Assembly: GCA_024229395.1 (NCBI GenBank)
Contig: JAAESM010000002.1
Coordinates: 91,682 to 155,681 of the forward strand
Length of the DNA stretch: 64,000 nt
Direction of reading: 5' to 3'
Origin: Planctomycetota bacterium
Lineage (GTDB): Bacteria; Planctomycetota; UBA1135
The translations under genes and the position numbers were made by a program. Positions 26,531 through 36,107 of the stretch are shown here, in pieces. The notes beneath the pieces are model-generated. The model ran no database searches. It had not been told where the DNA came from and saw only the letters and a list, made by a program, of their open reading frames with translations. Positions within the stretch are counted from its first letter, which is position 1. Each line of letters begins with the position of its first letter.

Positions 26531-29500
26531 GTGATTTCAGTGCTCAACCCCTCCACCCTCCTCCAAAGCACGTGGCGCCTCGCTTTCGGCGCTCTCGTCG
26601 TGCTCGGCTGCGCCACCACCACGGCATCAGGCCAATCCAAGGGCAGTCAGGATGCCCCCCAAGAGCATGTCAGCATTGAGTATGGCCGCAAGGCGATGGC
26701 CGCTGGTGACTACTCTGAAGCCTATGGCCACTACTTGTTCGGCCTGGCGCGCACCACGAGCCCATTTGAAGTGGTGCAACTGCTGCTCGAAAATTCGGTG
26801 CTAGCCGCCGACGCCGACGCCAACGCACTGTGGGCCCATGATTTCTATGCTCTTGGCGCCGACATCCGTGGCCGCGTGAAGTTGAAGCCGGGTGTCTCCA
26901 AGTTGCTTCCTGAAGAAGATGACTATCCGTCGTCGTTGTCGGTCGCGCGCGCCGAAGCCGTGCGTGAGTTGATGAAGTTTCGCGACGCACGTGCGCGCAG
27001 CAAACGAGTCGGTGACCCCTTGTTGGCGGAGTGGGCCGAAGACCTTGCACGGCAACTGGCTTTGGAGTCGCCAGCCTTGCAGGCAGAGTATGCCGCAAAG
27101 TTGGATCCAAGCCTGGCGGTGAATCGCAAGGTGCAACGTCAAGTCACGCGCGGCTTAGAGAAATTGATCCGCGATGGATTCGGTGGCGGCGGCAATGATT
27201 TGGTCATTCGCGCGGCACGCTGCCTGCGCGGCCTTGGTGCACAAGCGAATTTCAAGGATCTGAAAGGACCGGAGCCACCGGACATGAGTGGTGAACTTTC
27301 AACGGCGTCGGCGGCTTTGGCACGTGCACGTCAAGCGATGGCAAGCAGCGGTGTGAAGGTCTGGAGCATCGAGGAACTGGAAGACCTGGATGAGGATCAA
27401 CAACGCGCATTCACTTTGGAGCATGGCTCCTTCGCCAGCCCAGGCGTGGCACTTTCACCGAACGGTTGGTATTTAATCGAGACTAACTGTGGCTATTGGA
27501 CTTTGCTCGGCGCGGCGCAAACGGTCGAGGAACATCACAAGCGCCTGGTCAATTGGTATGGCCAGGATCCATTCATTGGCATTCAGGGCATCGTGCGATT
27601 GGTGCCGGAATCTTATGGCCTAGAGATGGAAGGTTCGCCGTTCTGGTGGGCCGGTGGCTTCCAAGGCGGCAATGTGACCACCTTGAAGTTCACCATCAGT
27701 ACGATTCCAGCGCTGGGTCGTGGTTTGACTCACGAACTCACACACCGTTTCGATGGCGGTGCTTTCGGTGGATTGCCCGCATGGTTGAGCGAAGGGCGCG
27801 CGGTGTGGACAGGCGGCAGTTATGGTTCGATGTACGACGAACAGTTCATCGAAGACTATGTCAACTACGGCACGCTGTTTGGCGTTTCCAATGATGGCTA
27901 CGGCGATCAAGAAAACCTAGAGGAACTGATTGCAGGCACCATCGAAGAGTATCGCGATAACTACTCTGCCGGTTATGCCTTGTTCGTGTACTTGCGTTCG
28001 TGGACCGGTTTCCTGGAGGAACCGTTTGAAGACGAGGACGGCAACGAGCATGTTTACCACGACGAGGACAACGCCACACCGATCTTCGCCGAACAGCTCG
28101 AGAAGTTCATGGCCGACCGCAAGCGCGCGCGCGGTGGGGCAGTGGCTGGTTTCGCCAAGTACTTCGCCGACGGCAAGGATGGTCGCCCAGCCGATATGGA
28201 AACCTTCGCGCGCGACTACAAACGTTTCCTGCGCGGCTTCTATTGGAAGGACTTCGCACCATGGGTAGAACTTTACGATCCGCGCGCGCCAGCAAACGCC
28301 GACGACAACCGTCGCGTCTACGATGAACCTACTTTCACTTGGCTACGCAATCGCGCCGAGCCATGGTTCGGTCAGGACCAAGCACGTGTTGCTGCAGCCT
28401 TGTTCTCAGAAGTGAAGTCCATCGATGATGCGGTTGCCGCATATCGTTGGTGCTTGGCCGTGGATGAACCGAGCGATGCAACCTTGGAACAATTGGTTGC
28501 CGACCTGCAACGCATGAAGTTGGATGATGCAGCCTGGGTAATGCAGAAGTGGCAGCGTTTCAGGTCGCCGCTGCGTGACTATGAAGGCAGCATCCTCGGC
28601 CCAGCACCGTTCCTTGGCAAGTTGCCGCGCGTGCAGGCCTTGTTGGAGAATCGCGCAGCTGCTGCGAAGGATTATCAGAGTCGTGGTTGGCATCAAGCAG
28701 CCGCCGCAATCGCTGCCGATCATGATCAACTTGCCAGTGCCGTCGGCGAACAGCTGATGGACTTCGCTCGCCCGGAAGGTGAGTTCCTCCATCCTTACAC
28801 GCGCCCAGGTCGTCACCTTAGTTTGGGCGAGTGGAGTGAGAGCGGTTTGACCGGATTGGAAGACAACCGCATTGAAGGTAACTGGTTCGTCGATTACCAA
28901 GACGACGTGCATGTCGGGCGTAAGACTGCACGCACTGGCACCGACACCATGGACCGTGATGCGCGCGGCAGCGATGCCTTCGTGCATTCACTCGAGTGGC
29001 AGGATTCGGGGCGCTATCAACTGACCGCCAAGATCGAACAGACTACCGAGTATTACAGTGCCGGGGTAACCCTCGGTTGGACGCGCCGCGATCGCAACAT
29101 CCGTTTCAGTTTCACCGGTGGCGACTATCGTTTCGCGACCAAGCAATCCGAGGACCGCGAAGACGGCTACGGATTCGGTTGGAACCTGAATGGGCTGTAC
29201 GCACGCCAAGGAGCCAAGAGTGGCAGCGTTGGATTCGCCCGACGCAAAACCACCTGGAACCTGAGAATGTTGGTCGATGGCCCAACCGTAGAAGTCTTCG
29301 TCGATGACAAGTACGTTGCCTCATTGACCACGCTCGACGCTCGCCCGATTCAGGGTTACATCGGCTTCTTCACCTCGACCGGCGCCATGCGTGTGATCCA
29401 GCCTCAGGTCACGCGTTTGGATCGAGAGCTGTTTGGCCCAACTGCAACTAGTTCCGGACGCGGCCTGCATCCATCACGCAAGGGCGCCGATCGGATGCGT

Positions 29501-30013
29501 GATTTCATTGGTCGGCCTGTCACTGGCTTGCCACTGGCTGGCGCTGGTACTGCAATCCTGTGGATTCCAGGCGAGAGCGATAAGCATCGGCAGGAGATGA
29601 AAGATGGCGAATGGCGCGAGGCAGTCGAGAAGACCTTGGTGACGTTCCTCGAGAACTGGGTGGTCGAAGATCCCAGTCAAGGGATCACGGTGGTGCTGCC
29701 GGAATCCATGCTCGAAACGGATCGCAACGCTCTGCAGAAGTTCTTCGCAGAGCAGCCGGATGATGAAGAGTTCGTGTTGCCCCGCGGCGGTCTACGTTGG
29801 GCAAGTCACAGCTCCGACTTGGACATCACCGAACGCGGCATGACTGTCGGTGGTTGGATTCGTCCGCTGCTTGGTTTCGCTGACCCAGCTGGCATCATGC
29901 GCTACCACGCGCGCATGTCACGTTCGCGCGTTTCCTTGCCGAAGGAGCTCCGCACCTTACTGCGCGAGTACCAGGACCATTCGCGTCCAGGTCAAGCCGG
30001 CGCTGGTGATTAA
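26531..30013 (+). CDS. Large gluzincin metallopeptidase-like lipoprotein
   Basis: A 1160-residue protein with a GTG start. The hydrophobic N-terminus with VVLGC (Cys27) suggests a lipoprotein. After a helical region, the zinc motif H401-E402-L-T-H405 is followed 16 residues later by Glu421 in WLSEGRAVW, the third ligand expected in peptidase MA-like gluzincins. A jelly-roll domain (about residues 750-980; WFVDYQDDVHVGRK to YIGFFTSTGAM) resembles LamG/glucanase folds, and a final alpha/beta region of about 170 residues is unassigned. It is divergent from one toroid gene (37-nt gap) and convergent with the other. The substrate is unknown. Confidence 0.82.
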   Translation: MISVLNPSTLLQSTWRLAFGALVVLGCATTTASGQSKGSQDAPQEHVSIEYGRKAMAAGDYSEAYGHYLFGLARTTSPFEVVQLLLENSVLAADADANALWAHDFYALGADIRGRVKLKPGVSKLLPEEDDYPSSLSVARAEAVRELMKFRDARARSKRVGDPLLAEWAEDLARQLALESPALQAEYAAKLDPSLAVNRKVQRQVTRGLEKLIRDGFGGGGNDLVIRAARCLRGLGAQANFKDLKGPEPPDMSGELSTASAALARARQAMASSGVKVWSIEELEDLDEDQQRAFTLEHGSFASPGVALSPNGWYLIETNCGYWTLLGAAQTVEEHHKRLVNWYGQDPFIGIQGIVRLVPESYGLEMEGSPFWWAGGFQGGNVTTLKFTISTIPALGRGLTHELTHRFDGGAFGGLPAWLSEGRAVWTGGSYGSMYDEQFIEDYVNYGTLFGVSNDGYGDQENLEELIAGTIEEYRDNYSAGYALFVYLRSWTGFLEEPFEDEDGNEHVYHDEDNATPIFAEQLEKFMADRKRARGGAVAGFAKYFADGKDGRPADMETFARDYKRFLRGFYWKDFAPWVELYDPRAPANADDNRRVYDEPTFTWLRNRAEPWFGQDQARVAAALFSEVKSIDDAVAAYRWCLAVDEPSDATLEQLVADLQRMKLDDAAWVMQKWQRFRSPLRDYEGSILGPAPFLGKLPRVQALLENRAAAAKDYQSRGWHQAAAAIAADHDQLASAVGEQLMDFARPEGEFLHPYTRPGRHLSLGEWSESGLTGLEDNRIEGNWFVDYQDDVHVGRKTARTGTDTMDRDARGSDAFVHSLEWQDSGRYQLTAKIEQTTEYYSAGVTLGWTRRDRNIRFSFTGGDYRFATKQSEDREDGYGFGWNLNGLYARQGAKSGSVGFARRKTTWNLRMLVDGPTVEVFVDDKYVASLTTLDARPIQGYIGFFTSTGAMRVIQPQVTRLDRELFGPTATSSGRGLHPSRKGADRMRDFIGRPVTGLPLAGAGTAILWIPGESDKHRQEMKDGEWREAVEKTLVTFLENWVVEDPSQGITVVLPESMLETDRNALQKFFAEQPDDEEFVLPRGGLRWASHSSDLDITERGMTVGGWIRPLLGFADPAGIMRYHARMSRSRVSLPKELRTLLREYQDHSRPGQAGAGD

Positions 30014-30049
30014 GGAATAGCAACCAGCAAACGGCGCCAGCCCTGGCAA

Positions 30050-32362
30050 CTATTGCAGCTCGATTTCGCTGAAGCCGACCGAAGCCGAACCTAACTTACC
30101 ACCGGTGATTTCGACGATGCGGATCTTGATGTAACGGACCTTCGTCTTGGTCGGGAAATCGATCACCGTCTTATGGAAAGGGTCGGGATTAATCTCGTAG
30201 ACCGTGGGCTCCTTTTCCTTGTTCAACCACAACTCGATCTTGGTCGGGCGAGGGTTGTTGTTCTGATCCCAAATCCGGGTCAGTGCATGCGACAGCTGCA
30301 AACGACTGGCTTTGGCGCGGCGCTTGAGTTCGATCTCCAACCATGGGTTGGCATCGGCGGCTTCGCAACGCCAGCGCGTGTACCAAAGGTTATCCACCAG
30401 GCGACCACCACCCTCATTGCTGAGGTTGGATGAGATCGACATCTGCGGGCGATAAGCCGGCAGAATATTGCGCATGGAATCGCTGGCGTAGGACAAGGTG
30501 TTCGGGTCCACGCCAATCTTCAGTTCGAAACGAACGGTGCCGGACTTGCTGGTCGCGCCACTCTCGAAGTGACCTACGCAACGCACCTCATAGGTTCCAC
30601 TCTGGGTGGTTCCGTATTGCTTGGCGTAACGATTCTCGATTGACGTACCGATCGATTCCCACTTCTCGCCGTCGGCGCGCAGGAAATACTCCACGGCATC
30701 GGGCTTGGCATCTTCTGGTGGGATCACCCACATGGTCATGGGGCTTGATGTCACGACATGAAGCCTCAGCTCACCATCCTCTGGCAGTGAGAGATGCAGA
30801 TCGTTCTTCTTCTTGTTGCTGACACTGCCGCCTGTGGTCGCCACTGCCGACGCCTTCTTCAGGAACAACAGCGCAAAGCTGGTGGAGCTGCAGTTGCGGC
30901 CCCAAGGATCACGCCACTGACCCTTATCACCTTGTTTGTTGATCAAGTAAGCAGCGCCAGCTTGGTACCAATCATGGTCGCCGAAGGTCTTGGTATCGAG
31001 GAAGGCGCCAATACGTTCAACACCATAGAGCCAGTAGTAGGTCCAGGAGTCACCATTGAACGGGTTGCTTGCCGCCACGAACTCACGATCCATCCAGGCC
31101 ATGCCTTGCGGAATGGCGCGTTTGACCTTCACGCGATAACCGTTCTTGATGTCGTCACCGAGTTGCTCCTGTGCGATCGCGAGGACCGTCAAACCTGCAG
31201 TGGTCATCGAGCCGGTGACTAGTCTGCCTTTGTAATAAGCGAATCCGGTCGGCACGATGCTAGCCGCGCGCTTGACCTTTTCTTGTGCCAATAGCGCACC
31301 ATCGATCGATTCGTACCAGACCTTGGCTGGGATCTCCGCGCCAGCTCCAGCTGCAGCGCGCAAACCAAGCACTGCGAATTGCGTGCAAGACAAATCCGCA
31401 TGGCCACCGGGATAAGCCCATTGACCATCGTTCTCTTGCCAAGAAATCAGGTCTTCGGCGCGCTCTTCAATTTGCTCCAGATAACTTGGGTCATTCAGTG
31501 CTGCAAGCGCCATCAATTCGCAGGAAGCCGAGTAGGTCATGTCCGACGGCTCACAGCTGATGTACTCAAGGCCGCGCAAAATTGCGGGGTGCTTCGGATC
31601 GACACCAGAACTCAACAGGGCGTACAAAGCTAAGGCAGTCGCGCCGTTGCGATAACTTCCGCGTTCCTCTGCCCAAGAACCGTCGAGCATTTGCAGGCTA
31701 ATTAGATGCTCCACGCCACGGTCGACGGCATTGTTGATCGCGGATTGCTCTATGCCACGTGGCTTTTGCATCTCGAAAGCCCAGGCACCACCTTGATTGG
31801 TAACCTTGACCAATACGTGATTCAATCCTTCCTTCAGTTTGAGGGTAAGGCTTTCATCAAATGGGCTCATGCCGCGAGCCACACCTTTGGCGAAAACCTG
31901 CTCGCCGTTTAACCACATGGCACAGCCGTCATCGCTGCCGAACATGATCGGTACTTTGATATCACGCGTTGCGGTCAACGGCACATAAAGGTAGGCCGCT
32001 AACTTGCCGGTCTTGCCACACAAAGCCCACAAGTCGAACTTGCCACTATCCACGGCAGTCTTGCCACGCGGGTTGGTTCCCTTGGCCTTCTTCCAAACCA
32101 AGGCGCCGTCGCCATGCTGGAAGTTATGGTCCAATCCTGACCACGACTGGCCGACCTTCATCTTCTTCAGAAAGTCTTCCGGTTCATGAACCGAACCAAG
32201 AACAGCGCCTTCGGGATGGTCAAAGCCGACGACGACCTGCCAATCTCCGGCGGTGACTTCAGCTTGGAATGCCAGGGCGGGTGCACCGAACAGCGTGAAC
32301 GCTGCGACACTGATCAGCAAGGTCAGGACAGACTGTGGGCGAGGTAGGGTTCTCGGGGGCAC
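30050..32362 (-). CDS. Secreted alpha/alpha-toroid protein with C-terminal discoidin-like domain (paralog 2)
   Basis: A 770-residue paralog of the 24.2-26.5 kb protein with the same order. It has a signal peptide ending near ALAFQ, a beta domain with MWLNGEQVFAKG and LKEGLNHVLVKV, then toroid repeats from about residue 205 (QMLDGSWAEERG, ENDGQWAYPGG, ATALALYALL). The C-terminal galactose-binding-like domain ends GFSEIELQ. The two paralogs diverge strongly in detail but align along their whole length by eye, which points to an old duplication. The start is the upstream ATG at 32362. No enzymatic residues were recognised. Confidence 0.82.
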   Translation of the reverse strand: MPPRTLPRPQSVLTLLISVAAFTLFGAPALAFQAEVTAGDWQVVVGFDHPEGAVLGSVHEPEDFLKKMKVGQSWSGLDHNFQHGDGALVWKKAKGTNPRGKTAVDSGKFDLWALCGKTGKLAAYLYVPLTATRDIKVPIMFGSDDGCAMWLNGEQVFAKGVARGMSPFDESLTLKLKEGLNHVLVKVTNQGGAWAFEMQKPRGIEQSAINNAVDRGVEHLISLQMLDGSWAEERGSYRNGATALALYALLSSGVDPKHPAILRGLEYISCEPSDMTYSASCELMALAALNDPSYLEQIEERAEDLISWQENDGQWAYPGGHADLSCTQFAVLGLRAAAGAGAEIPAKVWYESIDGALLAQEKVKRAASIVPTGFAYYKGRLVTGSMTTAGLTVLAIAQEQLGDDIKNGYRVKVKRAIPQGMAWMDREFVAASNPFNGDSWTYYWLYGVERIGAFLDTKTFGDHDWYQAGAAYLINKQGDKGQWRDPWGRNCSSTSFALLFLKKASAVATTGGSVSNKKKNDLHLSLPEDGELRLHVVTSSPMTMWVIPPEDAKPDAVEYFLRADGEKWESIGTSIENRYAKQYGTTQSGTYEVRCVGHFESGATSKSGTVRFELKIGVDPNTLSYASDSMRNILPAYRPQMSISSNLSNEGGGRLVDNLWYTRWRCEAADANPWLEIELKRRAKASRLQLSHALTRIWDQNNNPRPTKIELWLNKEKEPTVYEINPDPFHKTVIDFPTKTKVRYIKIRIVEITGGKLGSASVGFSEIELQ

Positions 32363-32400
32363 GTCTTCAGGTTAGCAACTAATCCGCGTTTTATGAGTCA

Positions 32401-33357
32401 TCATTGTAGCTGCACTTCCAAACCTGGACCGATTGCGCCGCTGCTCAAATCGATCGCTTGCAGCCATGCTGTTGCGCCAGCTAGGGAGGCCGGCAGTTGC
32501 ACGACAACGCTGGCAAGGCCTTGAGAATCGCTGCTGGCCGTAATGCGCCCAATTGGCATCGACAGATCGACCAGGCCATAAGGAGTCTGCACGGGTCCGG
32601 CACCTTGGAAGCTATAACCGATCAGCGCTTGCGAGTTGGCGGTCAGGTTCACGGCGGTGAGCGTTGTAGGGGAGCCAGCTATCAACGCACTCACGGACAA
32701 GGTCGGGGGGCCACCATTTTCAACCACAGCGCGGAGGAACAATTCGCGCGGGTCGGCGGCAAAGTCTGCGATGGCGTCGGTGCAAACGCTCGAGACCATC
32801 GAGTCCTCATTGGAGGTGGCGCTGTAGGCCAAGGTGAATCCATTGCCGCCGCTGCACGCCGACGCCGGCCGCAGCTCCACGGCGAAATCGTTGCTGCCGA
32901 TAATCAAGTTCAACGACGAAGTATCGATCACCTGCCAGTTCTGGGTGTCCAACACCGCAGTCTGGTTCAGCAAGGTTGCAAGCACATTGCCGCTGGTTCC
33001 GTCGCGAATGACCAAGTCAAAGTCGCGACCGCTTCCCCACTGATTCACTGCCACGTAGCGCACTTCCAGTAGCTGGCCCTGTGCCGTGGCTGGCGGAGTG
33101 AAGGTTGTGGCCTGCGCCCAGTACGACCAACCGGGGATGATGTCGGCGTTCTGGAGGTTGCGGGAGTAGCCCGTGTAGGTGCCCGAATCCAGCGCCAGTT
33201 CGGTGCTGTTTGGGGGCAGGCCAGGTGAATTGATGTTGCTGCGGGGATTAATCCCTGACTCAACGGTAATTACACCGTCAGTCCAGCCTTGGGACCAGGC
33301 TGAGCCAGCGAGCAGCGTGAAAATCACGGCGCGCCGTAGCAACGGGAACAGCAACAT
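32401..33357 (-). CDS. Secreted beta-rich protein
   Basis: A protein of about 318 residues. The ATG at 33357 (MLLFPLLRRAVIF) gives a standard signal peptide ending SAWSQ; an ATG at 33375 would add six residues. The mature part is beta-rich: an N-terminal domain to about residue 210 with a single pair of cysteines (ASACSG and SSVCTD), and a C-terminal Ig-like module (LTANSQALIGYSFQG, VDLSMPIGRI). I have the impression that this C-terminal module recurs in secreted planctomycete proteins. No enzymatic motif is seen. It is separated by a terminator from the gene upstream. Confidence 0.7.
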   Translation of the reverse strand: MLLFPLLRRAVIFTLLAGSAWSQGWTDGVITVESGINPRSNINSPGLPPNSTELALDSGTYTGYSRNLQNADIIPGWSYWAQATTFTPPATAQGQLLEVRYVAVNQWGSGRDFDLVIRDGTSGNVLATLLNQTAVLDTQNWQVIDTSSLNLIIGSNDFAVELRPASACSGGNGFTLAYSATSNEDSMVSSVCTDAIADFAADPRELFLRAVVENGGPPTLSVSALIAGSPTTLTAVNLTANSQALIGYSFQGAGPVQTPYGLVDLSMPIGRITASSDSQGLASVVVQLPASLAGATAWLQAIDLSSGAIGPGLEVQLQ

Positions 33358-33387
33358 CCTAAATGTGTACCCCATGAATCAACAAAG

Positions 33388-33428
33388 AAAGCCCGAAAAA
33401 TCAGCATTTTCGCTGTTTTTCGGGCTTT
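33388..33428 (-). terminator. Rho-independent terminator after the BI-1 gene
   Basis: AAAGCCCGAAAAA pairs with TTTTTCGGGCTTT, and CAGC/GCTG extends the stem past a one-base bulge to a 6-nt loop. On the minus strand the arm ends in a T-rich stretch. It closes the NagZ-SSF-BI-1 operon. Confidence 0.88.
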
Positions 33429-33470
33429 GGTGCCTTGGGCCTATTCGCTAGGCCACTAGGCGCAGGGCGC

Positions 33471-34268
33471 TTAGTCGCGACGCGACATCAGCAGCATCAG
33501 CATGTACTTGAACATGATGATGAAGTCGATTAGCAAGGTGGCCGCCGCCATTGCAGCCATGTCCTCGGGGTAGCGTTGCATGATCTTCTGGGTGTCGTAG
33601 AGGACGAAGCCGCCCATCAGTAGAACTCCTGCGAGTGGGAAACCCCAGCCAGATACGATGTTCTCTCCGATGCCGAAGACGCTCGCCATAATGGCGATCG
33701 CGAACAGGCCAAATAAGCCCATCCAAAGGGCACCACGAAGCCAGGAGAAATCGCGTTTGGTCGTTAAGGCGTAGGCCGAAAGCCCGCCAAAGACGCCAAC
33801 CGTCAGGCCAAAGGCCTGGGTGACGATGTTGCCGCCGGCCAGCAGTAGGCTTGGCTCAAGGGCCATCAATTGGCCAGCTTCATTGAAAACCGGGAATCCC
33901 TGAGTGGTGGCTAGAGCGACATAGATTAGTGGAGCAGTCAGGAAACCCTCCACTACGCCAAATAAGCCAAGGCCGAATAGGGCAACAGGCGTGCTGCCTC
34001 GGGCAGTCAGGCTGAGCACGAAGAACATGCCGCCGAACAGCAGAAGGAATCCAAGGAAGCCCATGCTGAAGAGGTTTACTGCGGTCTCAAGCAGCGCGGT
34101 GTTCGTGGTCACCAACACAGCGGTACCCATCCACACGGCCATCGCTGCGCCGAACATGGCGTAGACCTTGCGCAGGAATGCGATCCGGATAGTTGGAGTG
34201 GCTTGAGCAACGCTGCCAGTGACGACCGCGCCGCCAATCCGTGCAGATCCTGAATTAGGGTAGTCCAT
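33471..34268 (-). CDS. Bax inhibitor-1/YccA family membrane protein
   Basis: A 265-residue inner-membrane protein with about seven transmembrane helices, the BI-1/TMBIM fold. The family signature lies in the last third (FVLYDTQKIMQRYPEDM), with the aspartate used in the pH-gated ion leak of bacterial relatives. It is the last gene of the minus-strand unit NagZ, SSF symporter, BI-1 (30-nt gap from the symporter). The role is presumed calcium/proton leak or membrane-protease regulation and is unproven here. Confidence 0.92.
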   Translation of the reverse strand: MDYPNSGSARIGGAVVTGSVAQATPTIRIAFLRKVYAMFGAAMAVWMGTAVLVTTNTALLETAVNLFSMGFLGFLLLFGGMFFVLSLTARGSTPVALFGLGLFGVVEGFLTAPLIYVALATTQGFPVFNEAGQLMALEPSLLLAGGNIVTQAFGLTVGVFGGLSAYALTTKRDFSWLRGALWMGLFGLFAIAIMASVFGIGENIVSGWGFPLAGVLLMGGFVLYDTQKIMQRYPEDMAAMAAATLLIDFIIMFKYMLMLLMSRRD

Positions 34269-34298
34269 GAATGTATTTTACTTCTTTTGGGTGCAGAG

Positions 34299-36092
34299 CT
34301 AAACCGCCGTATGCGGCCAGCTCCAACGGAGTACGATCGCGCCGATCAAAGCGCAGCAAAACGGCAGCACGAAGGCACCGCCCAGCAGTAGGCCGCCGAT
34401 TCCGAACAATAGGCCATAAATCAGGGCGATTCCACCGCCCCAGCCGGCCAGAATGGCAAAAACTTGGCCCTTGGGATTGGCTCCGAAGGGCTTCCAGGCG
34501 CCCACAGGCCGGACTCTGGCGTAGAAAGTTGCCAGGTGCTCGCGGTTCACCGGTTCGGTTAGCAGCGTCACGATCAGGCAGACCAGTAAGGAGGCGCCGA
34601 CCACCACGATGTAGCTGACCGGGTAGGGCAGATCGATGACGCTGGTCTCAGCACCTAACTTGGAGGTCATCGTCAACACGGTCATCACGGTGCTGGTCAG
34701 CAAGGCTGAGACCTCGGTCCAGGTATTGGCGCGCCACCAGAACCAGCGCAGCAACATGGCGGGGCCAAGACCGCCGAGCAGCGACAGCGAGAAGGTGAAA
34801 AGGCCAGCAATGCTGTCGGCGATGGTCGCGAAGATGCCGGCGATGATCGCGATGCCGATCTCGGCGAAACGGCCTACCCAAACATAGTGGCGGTCGCCCT
34901 TGCCTGGTGCCAAGAAGCGTCGGTACAAATCGTTGACCACATAGGCCGAGGCAAGATTGAAGTGGGTATCCAGCGTGCTCATGAACGCCGCCAGGAAACT
35001 TGCGCACAACAGACCGAACAGACCAGGGCCGAGATACTCCGCCATCATCATTGGGTAGGCGGCTTCGTGGTCGGGGGACAAGCTGCCGTCGGCGCCGACG
35101 AGTTGCGGCAAGGCTGCAGGATCGATCAGAATCAAGGATGCAAGACCAACCAAAATCCATGGCCACGGGCGCAGGCAGTAGTGCGTGAGGTGGAACCAAA
35201 GTGCCGCGCCGCGTGCGTGATTCTCATCCTTACATGCGGAGTAGCGTTGCACCCCAATGCCGCCGCCATCTGCGTTCTTGTTTAGCCAACCTTGCAGGCC
35301 GAAGTAGATGATGAAGCTACCGAAGCCAGCGGTCCACCACGACATGGCTGTCCAGCCGGGCGAGATGCCAGTGACTGGGTCCGCATCCGTTGGGAAGAGA
35401 GTGGTGATGTGTTTAGGCAGTTCGGCGAAGGCTGCGTGGGCTTCAGAGAAACCACCAAGTGCATCGATTGCTTTCCATGCGAGCAGGAATGCGCCAACCA
35501 ATGCGAGTACGAACTGGAACAGGTCGGTGATGACCACACCCCAAAGACCGGACAGGAAGGAGTAGCTCAAGGCCAACACCAAGGCGCCGCCAACAATCCA
35601 CCCATCCATGCTTTGGTCTTCTACATCGAGGACCACGCGCACCAACTTCTTCATGGCCACCAGCACCCACATCAACACCACGGTGTTGGTAATCATGGAG
35701 TGATAAGCGCCGTAGAAACCGCGCAGGAACCGCGCCGGGCGACCGTGATATCTACGCTCGATGATCTCGGCATCGGTGGTGACTTCAAGACGTCGCCACC
35801 AGCCGGCTAAGACCACGAAAGTAAGGCTGCCGCCGACGGCCATACCCCACCACAACCAGTTCATTGAGATGCCGCCGGAGCGCACCCAGCCGGCAACCAC
35901 CAGCGGGGTATCGGCGGCGAAGGAAGTGGCCACCAACGAAGTACCGGCAACCCACCATGGCAGGCTTCGACCGGCCAGATAGAAATCACCGGTGCTGCGC
36001 GATGCGCGGCGGGTCAGCGTGATGCCGACGCCCATGGCGAACAGCAAATAGACGCCAATGGCAATCCAATCCAGGTAGTGGAAGCGCTCCAA
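34299..36092 (-). CDS. Sodium:solute symporter (SSF family)
   Basis: A 597-residue polytopic protein of the SSS/SSF family with about 13-14 hydrophobic helices. The N-terminal DFYLAGRSLPWW motif and the TM region with FAADTPLVVAG are characteristic, as is the ADSIAGLFTFSLSLLGGLGPAMLLRW-type helix late in the protein (split here: ADSIAGLFTF, LGGLGPAMLL). The substrate cannot be told from sequence. It begins 15 nt after the nagZ-like stop, so a sugar or amino sugar is a reasonable guess. Confidence 0.93.
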   Translation of the reverse strand: MERFHYLDWIAIGVYLLFAMGVGITLTRRASRSTGDFYLAGRSLPWWVAGTSLVATSFAADTPLVVAGWVRSGGISMNWLWWGMAVGGSLTFVVLAGWWRRLEVTTDAEIIERRYHGRPARFLRGFYGAYHSMITNTVVLMWVLVAMKKLVRVVLDVEDQSMDGWIVGGALVLALSYSFLSGLWGVVITDLFQFVLALVGAFLLAWKAIDALGGFSEAHAAFAELPKHITTLFPTDADPVTGISPGWTAMSWWTAGFGSFIIYFGLQGWLNKNADGGGIGVQRYSACKDENHARGAALWFHLTHYCLRPWPWILVGLASLILIDPAALPQLVGADGSLSPDHEAAYPMMMAEYLGPGLFGLLCASFLAAFMSTLDTHFNLASAYVVNDLYRRFLAPGKGDRHYVWVGRFAEIGIAIIAGIFATIADSIAGLFTFSLSLLGGLGPAMLLRWFWWRANTWTEVSALLTSTVMTVLTMTSKLGAETSVIDLPYPVSYIVVVGASLLVCLIVTLLTEPVNREHLATFYARVRPVGAWKPFGANPKGQVFAILAGWGGGIALIYGLLFGIGGLLLGGAFVLPFCCALIGAIVLRWSWPHTAV

Positions 36093-36107
36093 AGGCTTGT
36101 TTAGACC

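Noticed and set aside
24169-32362. Complement-like thioester (TED) domains in the toroid proteins
   Set aside because: The fold is similar, but the thioester motif GCGEQ is absent from both paralogs.
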